Source: Mycolicibacter senuensis
Lineage (GTDB): Bacteria; Actinomycetota; Actinomycetes; Mycobacteriales; Mycobacteriaceae
Length of the DNA: 64,000 nucleotides
Direction: 5' to 3'
NCBI RefSeq assembly: GCF_003284925.1
Contig: NZ_QMEX01000011.1
Coordinates: 1 to 64,000 of the forward strand
Part shown: one piece after another, positions 43,477 to 54,277 of the stretch
Layout of the letters: each line of letters starts with the position of its first letter
How positions within the stretch are numbered: the stretch's first letter is position 1
Notes under the pieces: generated by a model
Told to the model about the DNA's origin: nothing
The model's database searches: none
What the model saw: only the letters and a program-made list of their open reading frames with translations
Made by a program: the position numbers and the translations under genes

Positions 43477-44812
43477 CCGGTGCGAGGATCCGGTCGTCAT
43501 AGTCGGTCTGGGCGTCGAAGCGCCCGGGGGTATCGAGACCGCCGAGCAGTACTGGTCACTGCTGGCCGACGGGCGCGAAGCGCTGAGCACCATTCCCGAC
43601 GACCGGGACTGGGCGGTGCGCGAACTCATCGACGGATCACACCGTGACGGCTTCAAACGGCTCTGCGACTCCGGTGGGTTCCTTTCCGGCGCCACCGAAT
43701 TCGACCCCGGTTTCTTCGGCATCGCGCCACGCGAAGCCGTCGCAATGGACCCGCAGCAGCGGGTGGCGCTGCGAGTGGCCTGGCGTGCGTGCGAGGACGC
43801 CGGGATCAACCCGGACGAACTCACCGGCCACGACGTCGGCGTCTACCTCGGCGCATCCGTTACCGGCTACGGCCCGGACATGGCTCAGTTCTCCGAGCAC
43901 AGCGGTCACCTGCTACCCGGCACCGCGTTGTCGGTGATCTCCGGTCGCGTCGCCTACACCCTCGGGCTGGCCGGACCGGCGATCACCGTCGACACCTCCT
44001 GCTCGTCAGCGCTGTCGGCGCTGCACCTGGCGATCCAGGCGATTCGGACCGGCGACACCGACATGGCGCTCGCCGGTGGTGTGTGCGTGATGGGCTCACC
44101 GGGCTTTTTCGTCGAGTTCTCCAAGCAGCACGCGCTCTCCGACGACGGCCATTGCCGGCCCTACAGTGCTGCCGCCTCGGGGACGGTATGGGCCGAAGGC
44201 GCCGGAATCTTTGTGCTGCAGCGCAAGTCGGCCGCCCTGCGCGAACATCGCCACATCTACGGCGAGATCCTGGCCAGCCGGCTCAACCAGGACGGCCACA
44301 CCACTGGGCTGCTCACCCCCAGTGAGCAGGCGCAGCAGCGGCTGTTCCGGCACGCGCTGGTCGACGCCGACGTGCACCCACGCCAGGTCGGCATGATCGA
44401 GGGGCACGGCACCGGCACCCGGGTCGGTGACCCCGTCGAACTGCGGTCGCTGATCAACGTGTACGGCGCAGCCACCGAACCGGGCGCTGGACCGCGGCTC
44501 GGGTCGGTCAAATCCAACATCGGGCACACGCAGGCCGCGGCCGGTGCGCTCGGCCTGAGCAAGGTGCTGCTTGCCGCCGAACACCAGGCGATACCACCGA
44601 CGCTGCACGTCGACGACGGGTGGCACGACGGCATCGACTGGGACGGCGGCGAGGGCGGGGGCATCACGCTGGCCGACGCCCTGACCGCCTGGCCGGCGAG
44701 CGACGGCCGTCGGATCGGATCGGTCTCGGCGTTCGGGATGAGCGGCACCAACGCGCATGTGATCGTCGCTGTCGATGACAGCCGCGACAGCCAGGCGGTG
44801 GCGGCGTGCTGA
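43469..44812 (+). CDS. mbtC: Polyketide ketosynthase MbtC
   Basis: The 447-residue stand-alone ketosynthase has Cys178 in VDTSCSSA and the two histidines in GHGTGTRVGD and SNIGHTQAAAG. With MbtD it forms a split PKS module that makes the 3-hydroxyacyl (usually 3-hydroxybutyryl) unit of mycobactin. It overlaps mbtT and mbtD, so the operon is tightly coupled. Length matches the M. tuberculosis protein (about 444). Confidence 0.94.
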   Translation: MPDRCEDPVVIVGLGVEAPGGIETAEQYWSLLADGREALSTIPDDRDWAVRELIDGSHRDGFKRLCDSGGFLSGATEFDPGFFGIAPREAVAMDPQQRVALRVAWRACEDAGINPDELTGHDVGVYLGASVTGYGPDMAQFSEHSGHLLPGTALSVISGRVAYTLGLAGPAITVDTSCSSALSALHLAIQAIRTGDTDMALAGGVCVMGSPGFFVEFSKQHALSDDGHCRPYSAAASGTVWAEGAGIFVLQRKSAALREHRHIYGEILASRLNQDGHTTGLLTPSEQAQQRLFRHALVDADVHPRQVGMIEGHGTGTRVGDPVELRSLINVYGAATEPGAGPRLGSVKSNIGHTQAAAGALGLSKVLLAAEHQAIPPTLHVDDGWHDGIDWDGGEGGGITLADALTAWPASDGRRIGSVSAFGMSGTNAHVIVAVDDSRDSQAVAAC

Positions 44813-47739
44813 ACAGTCACCCGGCCGCGCTGCCCGACGGCCGCACCCCCGTCCTCATCTCGGCACACGCCCGCGACCTGGTACAGGCCGAAGCCGGCGC
44901 GCTGGCACGCTACCTGCGCAACCGGCCCGCGGGGGTCGGGGCCGTCGCCCAAACGCTGCGGGCCACCCGCCCGATCCGCCGGTACCGCACCGTGATTCGG
45001 GCGCGTGACACCAACGAACTGATCAGCGGCCTGGACGCCGTCTACCACGAGGTCGAGCATCCGCTGGTGGCCCGGTCGCACCGTCAAGAGGCCGCCCGCA
45101 TCGCCTTCGTGTTTCCCGGGCAGGGCAACCAGTGGCCGGGCATGGGCGCCGATCTGTTCGGAATTGCGGCCTATTGCGCCGAGGCGGACCGCTGCGAGGA
45201 TGCATTCCGCCGCGCCGGGCACGCCTCGCCGCTGACCTATCTGCGCGGCGCCGACGATCCGGATCCGGTGGTGGTGCAGGCCGCCCAGTTCACGCACGCC
45301 GCGGCGCTGGCCGCCACCTGGCGCCATTTCGGCGTACTGCCCGACATCACCGTCGGTCACAGCCTGGGGGAACTCGCCGCCGCCTACACCGCCGGAGTGG
45401 TGGACCTGGATGCCGCGGCTGCGGTGGTGATCGCGCGGGCGGAACTGACCGATCTGCTGGCCGACAACGCCGCTGGCCGCTTCGGCATGGCGATGATCGC
45501 GCTGGCCGCCGACGACGTCGCCGAACTCATCGCCGGCGTCTCGGGCTGGCTGGAGCTGTCGGTGATCAACGGTCCCGAGTCGGTCGTAGTTTCCGGCGAA
45601 TGGGCTGCGGTGCAGCAGATCCTGGAACGCGCCGACCGGCGCGGGGTGTTCGCCCGCGAGCTGGCGGTGCGCTACCCGGCGCACACCAGCGTCTTGGAGC
45701 CGCTGCGCGACCGCATGACCGCGCAGTTACCGGATGCGCAATTCCACGGCGCCCCGGTGGAATTCATCGGATCGGTGTATGGTGGACCGATACCGCCGGG
45801 AAAGACCTTCCGGCAGTATTGGTTCGACAATCTCCGTCAGCAGGTGCGGTTCGACCTGGCTGCCGCCGCTGCGGTGGCGCGCGGTGTCACCACTTTCATC
45901 GAGATGTCGGCGCATCCCACCCTGCTCGTGCCGCTCGGAGATGTCGCCGGCACCGCCCAAGTGCTGGCCAGCACCGACCGTGACCAGCCGGCCGGCGAGG
46001 CGTTGGCCGCCAACATCGCCGCCGCGGCCGTCGCCGACCCCGGTTACCGCTGGCGGGATTTCGCCGCGCCGGCCGCCGCGCCGCTGCGCCATTTCCCGCA
46101 CGCGCCGATGCACACCACCCGGCTGTGGGCCGGCAGGAAAACCCCCGCGCCGCGCCCAGGGAGGCCGGTGGTCATGAACGAACAATGGCAATCGATCGAG
46201 ATTCCGGAAGATCGGCCCGCCGGGATGGCCGTCATCGATTACACCGGGCAATCCCCGAAGCTCGCGGCAGAACTGATCGCGGCGATGGGCGCAGACCCCG
46301 CGGACCTGGCACATGCCGAACAGCTGGTGCTCGTCGCACCCCCTGCCGGTGACATCGAGATCACCGCGGCGGCAGCCGCGTTCACCGGTACTGCCGTGGC
46401 CCAGGCGCCACCGGCGCTCGGAGTGCACTGCCGACGGGTCTGGCTCATCACCGCCGGCGCCGAGCAACTCGACGGTGACCCGCCGCCGCGGCCCCAGGCC
46501 GCCGCGCTGGCGGCACTGCACCGCAGCACCGGATTCGCCCACCCCGACCAGACGTTCGCGCACCTGGATCTGCCGGTCGATCCGACCGCCGACGACATCG
46601 GCGCCGCGGTGGCCGCGCTGAGCCTGACCGACACCGAAGTCGCGGTGCGCGCCGGCCGCCTTTCGGTGCGCCGGCTGGTGCGATCCGATGCCGCCCCGGC
46701 CGTGCCCGCAATCCCGGAGGTCGTGGTGATCAGCGGCGGCACCGGCGCCATCGGGATGGCCTTCGCGGCGTTCTGCGCCGACCACGGCGCCCGCGACATC
46801 AGCCTGCTCAGCCGCAGCGGCGACACCGATGCAACCGCGGACCGGTTGGATGCCCTGCGTGTGCGTACTGGGGCTCGCATCACCGCGATCCGGTGCGACA
46901 TCACCGACGATGCCGCACTTGCAGCGGTGATCGCCGAGCACCACCCGGCCCCGTCCGGGCTCGTGGTGCATACCGCGTCGGCGGAAGCGGTCGCCGCCGA
47001 GCAGATCACCGAGGCAGCGGTTCGGGACGCCCTCGGCGCCAAAGTGATCGGCCTGAACAATCTGGTGCGGCACTGGCCGCAGCGGTCCGACGCCCGGGTG
47101 CTGGTCTGCTCGTCGGTGTTGGCGCTGTGGGGCGGCTCGGGACACGGCCTCTACGCAGCGGCCAACCGGATGGCCGACACCCTGGTGAGCCGGCTGCGGG
47201 CGCAGGGCCGCAGCGCCAACTCGATCCGGTGGGGATTGTGGCAAAGCGTGGCCGTGGTGAGCGGCGACGAGAAGACCCGGATCGCCCGGACGGGTCTGAC
47301 CCCGATGGCGCCCGAGGCCGCGATCACCGCAGGGCTCAGCGCCACGCCGAACGACCCGGCGATTTTGGCCGCCGACTTCGACCGGCTGGGGGTGTTCTTC
47401 GACAGCCAGGGCGTTCCCTCTCCCTTCGACGTCACCGCGGCACCCGCGAGTGTCATATCGGGGGATCGCCCGGTCGGCGACGTCGTGGTCGGCGAGCTCG
47501 CGGCGGTGCTCGGCCTGGACCGCACCGACGACATCGACATGCATCGGGCATTGGTCGACCTCGGCATGGATTCACTGCTCGCCCTGGACCTGCGCAAGCG
47601 GCTGGCCCGCACCACCGGGAGAAGGGTGGCGCTCGGACCGCTGCTGGCCGGCATGACCGCGGCGCAACTGACCGCGACGCTCCGTGATGACACCGCTGCT
47701 GCCGCGGCGACGGAAAGGACTGTTTTCACCCATGACTAA
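44806..47739 (+). CDS. mbtD: Polyketide synthase MbtD (AT-KR-ACP)
   Basis: The 977-residue protein has an acyltransferase (Ser186 in GHSLGEL), a ketoreductase (SGGTGAIGMAF near 643, active-site region SSVLALWGGSGHGLYAAAN) and an ACP (Ser923 in GMDSLLA). It supplies the missing domains of the MbtC module. It starts at a GTG overlapping mbtC by 7 bases and overlaps mbtE by 8 bases. Length and order resemble Rv2381c (about 1,004). Confidence 0.94.
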   Translation: MLNSHPAALPDGRTPVLISAHARDLVQAEAGALARYLRNRPAGVGAVAQTLRATRPIRRYRTVIRARDTNELISGLDAVYHEVEHPLVARSHRQEAARIAFVFPGQGNQWPGMGADLFGIAAYCAEADRCEDAFRRAGHASPLTYLRGADDPDPVVVQAAQFTHAAALAATWRHFGVLPDITVGHSLGELAAAYTAGVVDLDAAAAVVIARAELTDLLADNAAGRFGMAMIALAADDVAELIAGVSGWLELSVINGPESVVVSGEWAAVQQILERADRRGVFARELAVRYPAHTSVLEPLRDRMTAQLPDAQFHGAPVEFIGSVYGGPIPPGKTFRQYWFDNLRQQVRFDLAAAAAVARGVTTFIEMSAHPTLLVPLGDVAGTAQVLASTDRDQPAGEALAANIAAAAVADPGYRWRDFAAPAAAPLRHFPHAPMHTTRLWAGRKTPAPRPGRPVVMNEQWQSIEIPEDRPAGMAVIDYTGQSPKLAAELIAAMGADPADLAHAEQLVLVAPPAGDIEITAAAAAFTGTAVAQAPPALGVHCRRVWLITAGAEQLDGDPPPRPQAAALAALHRSTGFAHPDQTFAHLDLPVDPTADDIGAAVAALSLTDTEVAVRAGRLSVRRLVRSDAAPAVPAIPEVVVISGGTGAIGMAFAAFCADHGARDISLLSRSGDTDATADRLDALRVRTGARITAIRCDITDDAALAAVIAEHHPAPSGLVVHTASAEAVAAEQITEAAVRDALGAKVIGLNNLVRHWPQRSDARVLVCSSVLALWGGSGHGLYAAANRMADTLVSRLRAQGRSANSIRWGLWQSVAVVSGDEKTRIARTGLTPMAPEAAITAGLSATPNDPAILAADFDRLGVFFDSQGVPSPFDVTAAPASVISGDRPVGDVVVGELAAVLGLDRTDDIDMHRALVDLGMDSLLALDLRKRLARTTGRRVALGPLLAGMTAAQLTATLRDDTAAAAATERTVFTHD

Positions 47740-50700
47740 CACCGTCGACCAGTCGACAGACGCGACCGAGTTGCGACTGGAGTTGCTGCGCCGCAGGCTC
47801 GCCGAACGCGGGCTGGCCGCCACCGCGCCGGCCACCGCGCCGGCCACCGAACCCGCCGAACCCGCGATGAACGATGGGCAGCGCCGGATGTGGTTCGTCC
47901 AGGCGCTGGACCCCGACGGCACCGTCGCCAACATCTCGGTCTCCTACCGGCTGTCCGGCCGGCTGGACAGCGACCGGTTGAGCACAGCTCTGGCCGCGGT
48001 GGCCGACCGTCACCCGTTGCTCCGCACCACATATCGCGTCGATGACAACGGCGAACCGCGGCCGGTGGTCGCAGCGGTCACACCGGCCTACACCGAACAC
48101 GACCTGACCGAGCTCGCCGGACAGGCCCGGGCACTGCGGCTGGAGGTGCTGGCCCAGCGCGAGTTCGCCACCCCGTTCCGGCTCGAATCCGATGCCCCGT
48201 TGCGGCTCACCGTGATCCGCCTCGGGCCCGACGAACACATTCTGCTGCTGGTCGCCCACCATATCGCCTGGGACGACGCCTGCTGGCCGGTCTTCTTCGC
48301 CGATCTGACCGCCGCCTACACCGACCCGGACGCGTTCGCCGCCCGCCCACCCGCAGCTGTTGTCAGCACACCGCCGGTCTCCGATCACGACGCCGACCTG
48401 GACTACTGGCGCACCCTGCTGGCCGCGCCGCCCGACCCGCTGGAACTGCCGGGCCCGCGCGGCTCCGCGGTGCCCCACACCCTGCGGGCCGGGCTGTGCA
48501 CCCGGCCGCTGCCGGCCGAATTGATGGACAGCATCACCGACCTGGCCCGCGACTACGGCGCAACGCCCTACATGGTGGTCGCGGCGGCGCTGTCCGCGCT
48601 GATCTACCGCTACACCGGCACCGATGATTTCCTGATCGCCTCACCCGTTCTCAACCGAACGGCCGGCACCGAGGAGACCATCGGCTACTTCGGCAACACC
48701 GTGGTGCTGCGTGCTCGGGTCACCGCATCCGACCGGTTCAGCGACCTGCTGACCCGCACCCGCGACAGCGCACTGGGTGCGTTCGCCCACCAAGGCATCA
48801 ATCTCGACCGGGTGGTCCGTGAGCTCAACCCGGACCGCCGGCACGGGGGCGTGGAGCGGCTCACCCGGCTCAGCTTCGGATTCCGGGCCGGCGGCGGTGA
48901 AGGTTTCCACCCGGACGGAATAACTTGTGTCCGAGCCGATTACCGCGGCAAGATCGCCCAGCTGCCGTTGGGGATCATGGTCGAGGCCGGCGGCTCCCGC
49001 GACCGCGGCGCGCTGATCGAAGCCGAATACCTGCACGACGTGCTCGACGAAGCGCTCGTCGAGCAGCTGCTGCGACACCTGGTGCAACTGCTGGGCGCCG
49101 CCGTCGCGCAACCGCAGGCGGCCGTCAGCGAACTCGACATGCTCGGAGACGACGATCGCCGCTGGCTGGAAACGGCTTCTCGCGGGCCGGACTTCAGCGC
49201 CACTCCGACGACGCTCGGCGCACTGGTCGCCGACCGGGCGGCGCTGACCCCGGACGCCATCGCCGTGGTCGACGACCACGGCCGCTACACCTACGCCGAG
49301 ATCAACGCCCGTGCCAACCGGATCGCGCATCACCTCATCGCCGCCGGTATCGGCACCGAAGACAAGGTTGCGGTGCTCTTCGGCCGCTCGGTCGACCTGG
49401 TGGTCACTGCGCTGGGCATCGCCAAGGCCGGCGCGGCCTACGTTCCCGTCGACCCCGAATATCCGCCGGACCGCATCGAGTTCATCCTGGGCGACGCCCG
49501 GGCCGCCCTGGTGATGCGTGAGCCCTTCACGTCCGAGGCGTTGGCCGACCGTCCCGACACCGACCCGACCGATGCCGACCGGGTGCGCCCGCTCCGGCCG
49601 GATAATCTGGCCTATCTCATCTACACCTCGGGATCGACCGGCCTGCCCAAGGGGGTCGAGGTGTCCCACGTTCCGATCACCGAGTACCTGATTTGGTTCG
49701 GGGACGAGTACGGCATCGACGACACCGACGTACTGCTGCAGGTCGCATCGCCCAGCTTCGACGTGTCTATCGGTGAACTGTTCGGCACGCTGGGCAACGG
49801 CGCCCGGTTGGTCATTCCGCGCCCCGACGGGCTGCGCGACATCGGCTACCTGACCGATCTGCTGCAGCGCGAGGGCGTCACCGCCATGCACTTCGTGCCC
49901 TCACTGCTGGGGCTGTTCCTGTCGCTGCCCGGGGTTAAACAGTGGCGCACCCTGCGACGCATCCCGATCGGCGGCGAGCCGCTACCGGGCGAGCTGGCGG
50001 ACAAGTTCCATGCCACCTTCGATGCGATGTTGCACAACTTCTACGGCCCCACCGAGACGGTGGTCAACTCGTCGCGCTACAAGGTGGAGGGCGCGCAGGG
50101 CAACCGGGTCGTGCCGATCGGCAGTCCGAACATCAACACCACCATGTGGCTGCTCGACGACGCGCTGCAGCCGGTGCCGGTCGGGGTTATCGGCGAGATC
50201 TACATCGGCGGAACACATGTCGCCCGCGGCTACTTCGACCGTCCCGGCCTGACCGCGGAACGCTTCGTCGCCGACCCGTGGACGCGGGGAGGACGGCTGT
50301 ACCGCACCGGTGACCTGGCCCGCCGCAACGCTGCCGGCGACCTGGAATTCATCGGCCGCGCCGACGACCAGGTGAAGGTCCGCGGCTTTCGCATCGAGCT
50401 CGGCGAGGTGGCCTCGGCCATTTCGGTCGACCCCAGCGTGGGTCAGTGCGTGGTAGTCGTGTCCGACCTGCCGGCGCTCGGCCGCAGCCTGGTCGCCTAC
50501 CTGACACCCGCGGAGCGTGGTGCGGGCGAGGACACGGTTGAGATCCCCCGGATCCAGGCCCGGGTCGCCGCCGCGCTGCCCGAATACATGGCCCCGGCGG
50601 CCTATGTGGTGGTCGACGACATCCCGATCACCGCCCACGGCAAGATCGACCGAGCCGCCCTGCCCGACCCGCGGCCCATCGAGTCGGCCCCCTACCGAGA

Positions 50701-53700
50701 GCCGCAGACCGACACGGAACATACGGTGGCGCAACTGTTCTCGCAGCTACTCGACCGAGAGCAGGTCGGCGCCGACGACTCGTTCTTCGACCTCGGTGGT
50801 CACTCGCTGCTGGCCACCAAATTGGTCGCCGAGATCCGAGCCCGATGCGGCGTTGAGATTGGCGTCCGCGACATCTTCGAGGCAAGCACGGTGACCCGGC
50901 TGGCCGCCGCAATCGATCGGGCGCCGGCCGGGGACTCCGGGCCGGGTCGCCCGCCGCTGATCGCAGTGGACCGAACCGGGCCGCTTCCGGTGTCCGCGTC
51001 TCAGCTGCGCACCTGGTTCGCCTACCGGCTCGACCCGCGGGCTACCGGCGACAACATCCCGCTGTCGGCCCGGCTCACCGGTCCCTGCGACACCGCCGCG
51101 CTGACCGCTGCGATCAACGACGTGGTGGCCCGCCACGACAGCCTGCGCACCACGTTCTGTGAGATCGACGGAGTGCCCCACCAGATCATCAACCCGCCCG
51201 TACCGGTCGAGATAGCCGAACTGCGGTGCCCGGAAAGCGATCCGGAGGCGGTCGAGCGGTGGACCGGTGACCGGCTCGACGAACAGCGGGCCGGCGCCTT
51301 CGACTTGGAGCACGACTGGCCGATCCGGACGGCACTGCTGCACCTACCCGGCGATGAGCGGGTGCTGTCACTGGTGGTGCACCACATCGCCGCCGACCAC
51401 TGGTCGGTCGAGGTGCTCTTCACCGATCTGCTGATCGCGTACCGGTGCCGGGCTGCCGGTAGTGCGCCGTCGTGGCCACTGCCGGCTTTGCGGTATGCCG
51501 ATTTCGCGCACTGGCAGGGTGAGCTGCTGCTTGACGAATCCGGGTTGATCGACGCGCAGCGCCGCTACTGGATGGAACAACTTGCCGGACTGGCCGATGA
51601 CACCGGCCCGCGGCCCGATTTCCCGCGGCCGGCCACCGCCGACGGGGCCGGCGACTCCGTCGCCTTCACCGTCACCCCGGAGGTACGGGCCGGGCTGGCG
51701 GCGTTGGCCCGCGACACCGGCGCCACCGAGTTCATGGTGCTGCAGGCCGCGGTTGCGGTGCTGCTACACCTGGCGGGCAGCGGCGACGACATCCCGCTCG
51801 GTGTTCCGGTCGCCGGCCGAACCGACAACGCCCTGGATAACTTGGTCGGGTTCTTCGTCAACATCCTGGTGCTGCGAAACCGGTTGGACGGCAACCCGAC
51901 ACTGCGCGATGTCGTGTTGCGGGCACGCGAAGTGGCGCTGGGGGCCTACGCGAACGCCGACCTGCCCTTCGATCGACTGGTCGAAGCGCTCAACCCCGTC
52001 CGGACGCTGTCGCGCAACCCGCTGTTCCAGGTGGTGGTGCACGTACGCGACGCCGCCGAGGTCACCCATGTCATCAGCAGCGGAGACAGCGGCGATGGTG
52101 AAGACGACCTGGTCTTCCGCACCGTGATGCCGACGTTCGACATCGCGCACGCCGACCTGTCGGTGAACCTGTTCGCCACGACCGCCACCGGCGGCGACGG
52201 CGCCGGCTACGACGGCCACCTGATCTACCGCACCGACCTCTACGAACGATCCACCGTGCAGCGACTGGCCGACTGGCTGGGCCGGGTGCTGGCGGCGATG
52301 GCCGGCGCGCCGGAGCGCACACTGCGCGACATCGGCCTGATCGACGACGAGCAACGTGACCGCATCCTCACCCAATGGAGCAACGGAGCGTCGATAGGCG
52401 ACGCTGACCCGCAGACGATCGCCGAGGTGCTCGCCCCGAGCCGGAGCTTCGACGGTGTCGCGGTGCGCTGCGCTGGAGCCGAGCTGAGCTATCCGGAGCT
52501 GCACAGCCGCTCCGACCGGCTCGCCGGGCTGTTGATCGAGGCGGGCGTGCAGCCCGGAACCCTGGTGGGCCTGTCGGTTCGGCGTGACCTGGACCTGGCC
52601 GTGGCGCTGGTCGGGATCATGAAGGCAGGTGCCGGCTACTTCCCGCTGGACCCCGGCTATCCGCGGCAGCGCCTGGAGTTCATGGTCGACGACGTCTTTT
52701 CCGACCCGGTTGCGCCGAAGGTGATCGTGGTCAGCTCGACGACGCGTGACGCGATGCCGCACGGGGCGACGCTGCTGTGCCTGGACGACGCGGACGTGCA
52801 GGACGAGCTGGCGAAAGACCCTGACGGAACGGTCCTTCCGGTGCCGCACCCGGACGACCCGATGTATCTGGTGTTCACCTCCGGCTCCACCGGCGTGCCC
52901 AAGGGAGTGCTGGGCACCCACCGCTCGATGAGCGCCCGACTCAACTGGCAATTGGCCCACTACCCGGTGCACGGTGACGACATCCGGCTTGCCCAGTCGT
53001 CGATGACGTTCCTCGAGGGCGGGATGGAGTTGTTGGCCGGCCTGGCGGCCGGGGCAACGATGATCTTGGCCGACGACAACGAGTTCCGCGATCCCGAAGC
53101 CCTGGCCCGGCTGATCACGGCCGAGCGGGTGGCCCAGGTGACCGCGGTGGCCAGCCTGATCTCGGTGCTGGTGGATTCGGCGCCCGATGCGGTACGAGGT
53201 CTGCGCCGGCTGGTCTGCAGCGGCGAGCCGGTCTCCGCGGACCTGCTGGCCCGGCTGACCGCGGTGCTCGACTCGGACACCCAACTGCTCAACAACTTCG
53301 GTGCCACCGAGACCTCCGGGGCCGCGGTGCGCGGCGAGTTGACCCCTCCGACACCGAAACTCGGGCGGCCCACACCCGGCTCGCAGGCCTACCTGCTCGA
53401 CGACGCGCTGCGGCCGGTGCCGCCCGGTGTCGTCGGCGAGGTCTACTACGCAGGTCCGCAGATTGTGCAGGCCTACTGGAAGCGGCCCGGGCTGACCGCC
53501 ACCCGATTCGTGGCCAACCCGTTCAGCCCCGGTGACCGGCTCTACCGCAGCGGGGACCGGGCCCGCTGGAGTACCGATGGAGTACTGGAGTTCGTCGGCC
53601 GCACCGACCACCAGGTCAAGGTGCGTGGCTTCCGGGTCGAGCTGGCCGAGGTCGAGGCCGCGCTGCGCGCTGCCCCCGGGGTGGCGACGGTTGCCGCCCG

Positions 53701-54277
53701 GACCTGGGAGCAGCGGGGCGCCACCACACTGGCCGGCTACCTGGTGCCGGCCGAGCCGGTCGCCGACGCGGCGCCGTTCGTCGCATCGGTGCGCGCCGCG
53801 CTGGCCGCGGAGCTGCCCGGTTACATGGTGCCGTCGTCGCTGACGGTGCTGGAAACCATGCCACTGACCGACTCGGGGAAGCTGAATCGGCCGGCCCTGC
53901 CGCAGCCGGCGGTGGCCACGCGCGGAGCGGCTGACCCGCCGGTGACTGCCACCGAGAAGACACTGGTGGGCATCTGCGCCGAGTTGCTCGGCGTCGAACG
54001 TATCGGCCGCAGTGACGGATTCTTCGAGCTCGGCGGCGACAGCATCCTCTCGGTGCAACTGGCCGCCCGGGCGCGCGCCGCCGGACTGGACATCGACCCG
54101 CGGATGATCTTCGAGCACCCGACATTCGCCGGACTGGCCGCCGCGGCCGACCGCCTTGCCGCGACCGGAGGCGGCACCGACACTGCCGTCGACACGGCGT
54201 TCGCCCCGATGAGCGTCTCGGGGTTGAGCAGCGATGCGCTGGCCGATCTCACCGCGACATGGGGCGACTCACCGTGA
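47732..54277 (+). CDS. mbtE: NRPS MbtE, unusually long: C-A-PCP-C-A-PCP
   Basis: The 2,181 residues form two complete modules. Module 1 has C (HHIAWDD, His176-His177...Asp181), A ([19 protein letters not shown]) and PCP (Ser1025 in GGHSLLA). Module 2 has C (HHIAADHWS at 1217-1225), A ([22 protein letters not shown]) and PCP (Ser2104 in GGDSILS). Module 1 should add the first lysine. In module 2 the A4 core FDxS reads FLEG, with Leu1761 where the alpha-amino-binding Asp should be, so this A domain is either inactive or uses a substrate without an alpha-amino group. The M. tuberculosis MbtE is about 1,682 residues, as I recall, so a second A-PCP is an extra. ATG at 47732. Confidence 0.93.
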   Translation: MTNTVDQSTDATELRLELLRRRLAERGLAATAPATAPATEPAEPAMNDGQRRMWFVQALDPDGTVANISVSYRLSGRLDSDRLSTALAAVADRHPLLRTTYRVDDNGEPRPVVAAVTPAYTEHDLTELAGQARALRLEVLAQREFATPFRLESDAPLRLTVIRLGPDEHILLLVAHHIAWDDACWPVFFADLTAAYTDPDAFAARPPAAVVSTPPVSDHDADLDYWRTLLAAPPDPLELPGPRGSAVPHTLRAGLCTRPLPAELMDSITDLARDYGATPYMVVAAALSALIYRYTGTDDFLIASPVLNRTAGTEETIGYFGNTVVLRARVTASDRFSDLLTRTRDSALGAFAHQGINLDRVVRELNPDRRHGGVERLTRLSFGFRAGGGEGFHPDGITCVRADYRGKIAQLPLGIMVEAGGSRDRGALIEAEYLHDVLDEALVEQLLRHLVQLLGAAVAQPQAAVSELDMLGDDDRRWLETASRGPDFSATPTTLGALVADRAALTPDAIAVVDDHGRYTYAEINARANRIAHHLIAAGIGTEDKVAVLFGRSVDLVVTALGIAKAGAAYVPVDPEYPPDRIEFILGDARAALVMREPFTSEALADRPDTDPTDADRVRPLRPDNLAYLIYTSGSTGLPKGVEVSHVPITEYLIWFGDEYGIDDTDVLLQVASPSFDVSIGELFGTLGNGARLVIPRPDGLRDIGYLTDLLQREGVTAMHFVPSLLGLFLSLPGVKQWRTLRRIPIGGEPLPGELADKFHATFDAMLHNFYGPTETVVNSSRYKVEGAQGNRVVPIGSPNINTTMWLLDDALQPVPVGVIGEIYIGGTHVARGYFDRPGLTAERFVADPWTRGGRLYRTGDLARRNAAGDLEFIGRADDQVKVRGFRIELGEVASAISVDPSVGQCVVVVSDLPALGRSLVAYLTPAERGAGEDTVEIPRIQARVAAALPEYMAPAAYVVVDDIPITAHGKIDRAALPDPRPIESAPYREPQTDTEHTVAQLFSQLLDREQVGADDSFFDLGGHSLLATKLVAEIRARCGVEIGVRDIFEASTVTRLAAAIDRAPAGDSGPGRPPLIAVDRTGPLPVSASQLRTWFAYRLDPRATGDNIPLSARLTGPCDTAALTAAINDVVARHDSLRTTFCEIDGVPHQIINPPVPVEIAELRCPESDPEAVERWTGDRLDEQRAGAFDLEHDWPIRTALLHLPGDERVLSLVVHHIAADHWSVEVLFTDLLIAYRCRAAGSAPSWPLPALRYADFAHWQGELLLDESGLIDAQRRYWMEQLAGLADDTGPRPDFPRPATADGAGDSVAFTVTPEVRAGLAALARDTGATEFMVLQAAVAVLLHLAGSGDDIPLGVPVAGRTDNALDNLVGFFVNILVLRNRLDGNPTLRDVVLRAREVALGAYANADLPFDRLVEALNPVRTLSRNPLFQVVVHVRDAAEVTHVISSGDSGDGEDDLVFRTVMPTFDIAHADLSVNLFATTATGGDGAGYDGHLIYRTDLYERSTVQRLADWLGRVLAAMAGAPERTLRDIGLIDDEQRDRILTQWSNGASIGDADPQTIAEVLAPSRSFDGVAVRCAGAELSYPELHSRSDRLAGLLIEAGVQPGTLVGLSVRRDLDLAVALVGIMKAGAGYFPLDPGYPRQRLEFMVDDVFSDPVAPKVIVVSSTTRDAMPHGATLLCLDDADVQDELAKDPDGTVLPVPHPDDPMYLVFTSGSTGVPKGVLGTHRSMSARLNWQLAHYPVHGDDIRLAQSSMTFLEGGMELLAGLAAGATMILADDNEFRDPEALARLITAERVAQVTAVASLISVLVDSAPDAVRGLRRLVCSGEPVSADLLARLTAVLDSDTQLLNNFGATETSGAAVRGELTPPTPKLGRPTPGSQAYLLDDALRPVPPGVVGEVYYAGPQIVQAYWKRPGLTATRFVANPFSPGDRLYRSGDRARWSTDGVLEFVGRTDHQVKVRGFRVELAEVEAALRAAPGVATVAARTWEQRGATTLAGYLVPAEPVADAAPFVASVRAALAAELPGYMVPSSLTVLETMPLTDSGKLNRPALPQPAVATRGAADPPVTATEKTLVGICAELLGVERIGRSDGFFELGGDSILSVQLAARARAAGLDIDPRMIFEHPTFAGLAAAADRLAATGGGTDTAVDTAFAPMSVSGLSSDALADLTATWGDSP

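Noticed and set aside
51764-54118. A 784-codon open frame antisense to mbtE, along with other long antisense frames opposite mbtD (45727-47544), mbtB (28390-30093) and the trehalase gene
   Set aside because: They mirror real, domain-rich genes. Open antisense frames are expected at this GC content, and their translations are low-complexity, rich in Arg/His/Gly/Gln, with no recognisable domain.
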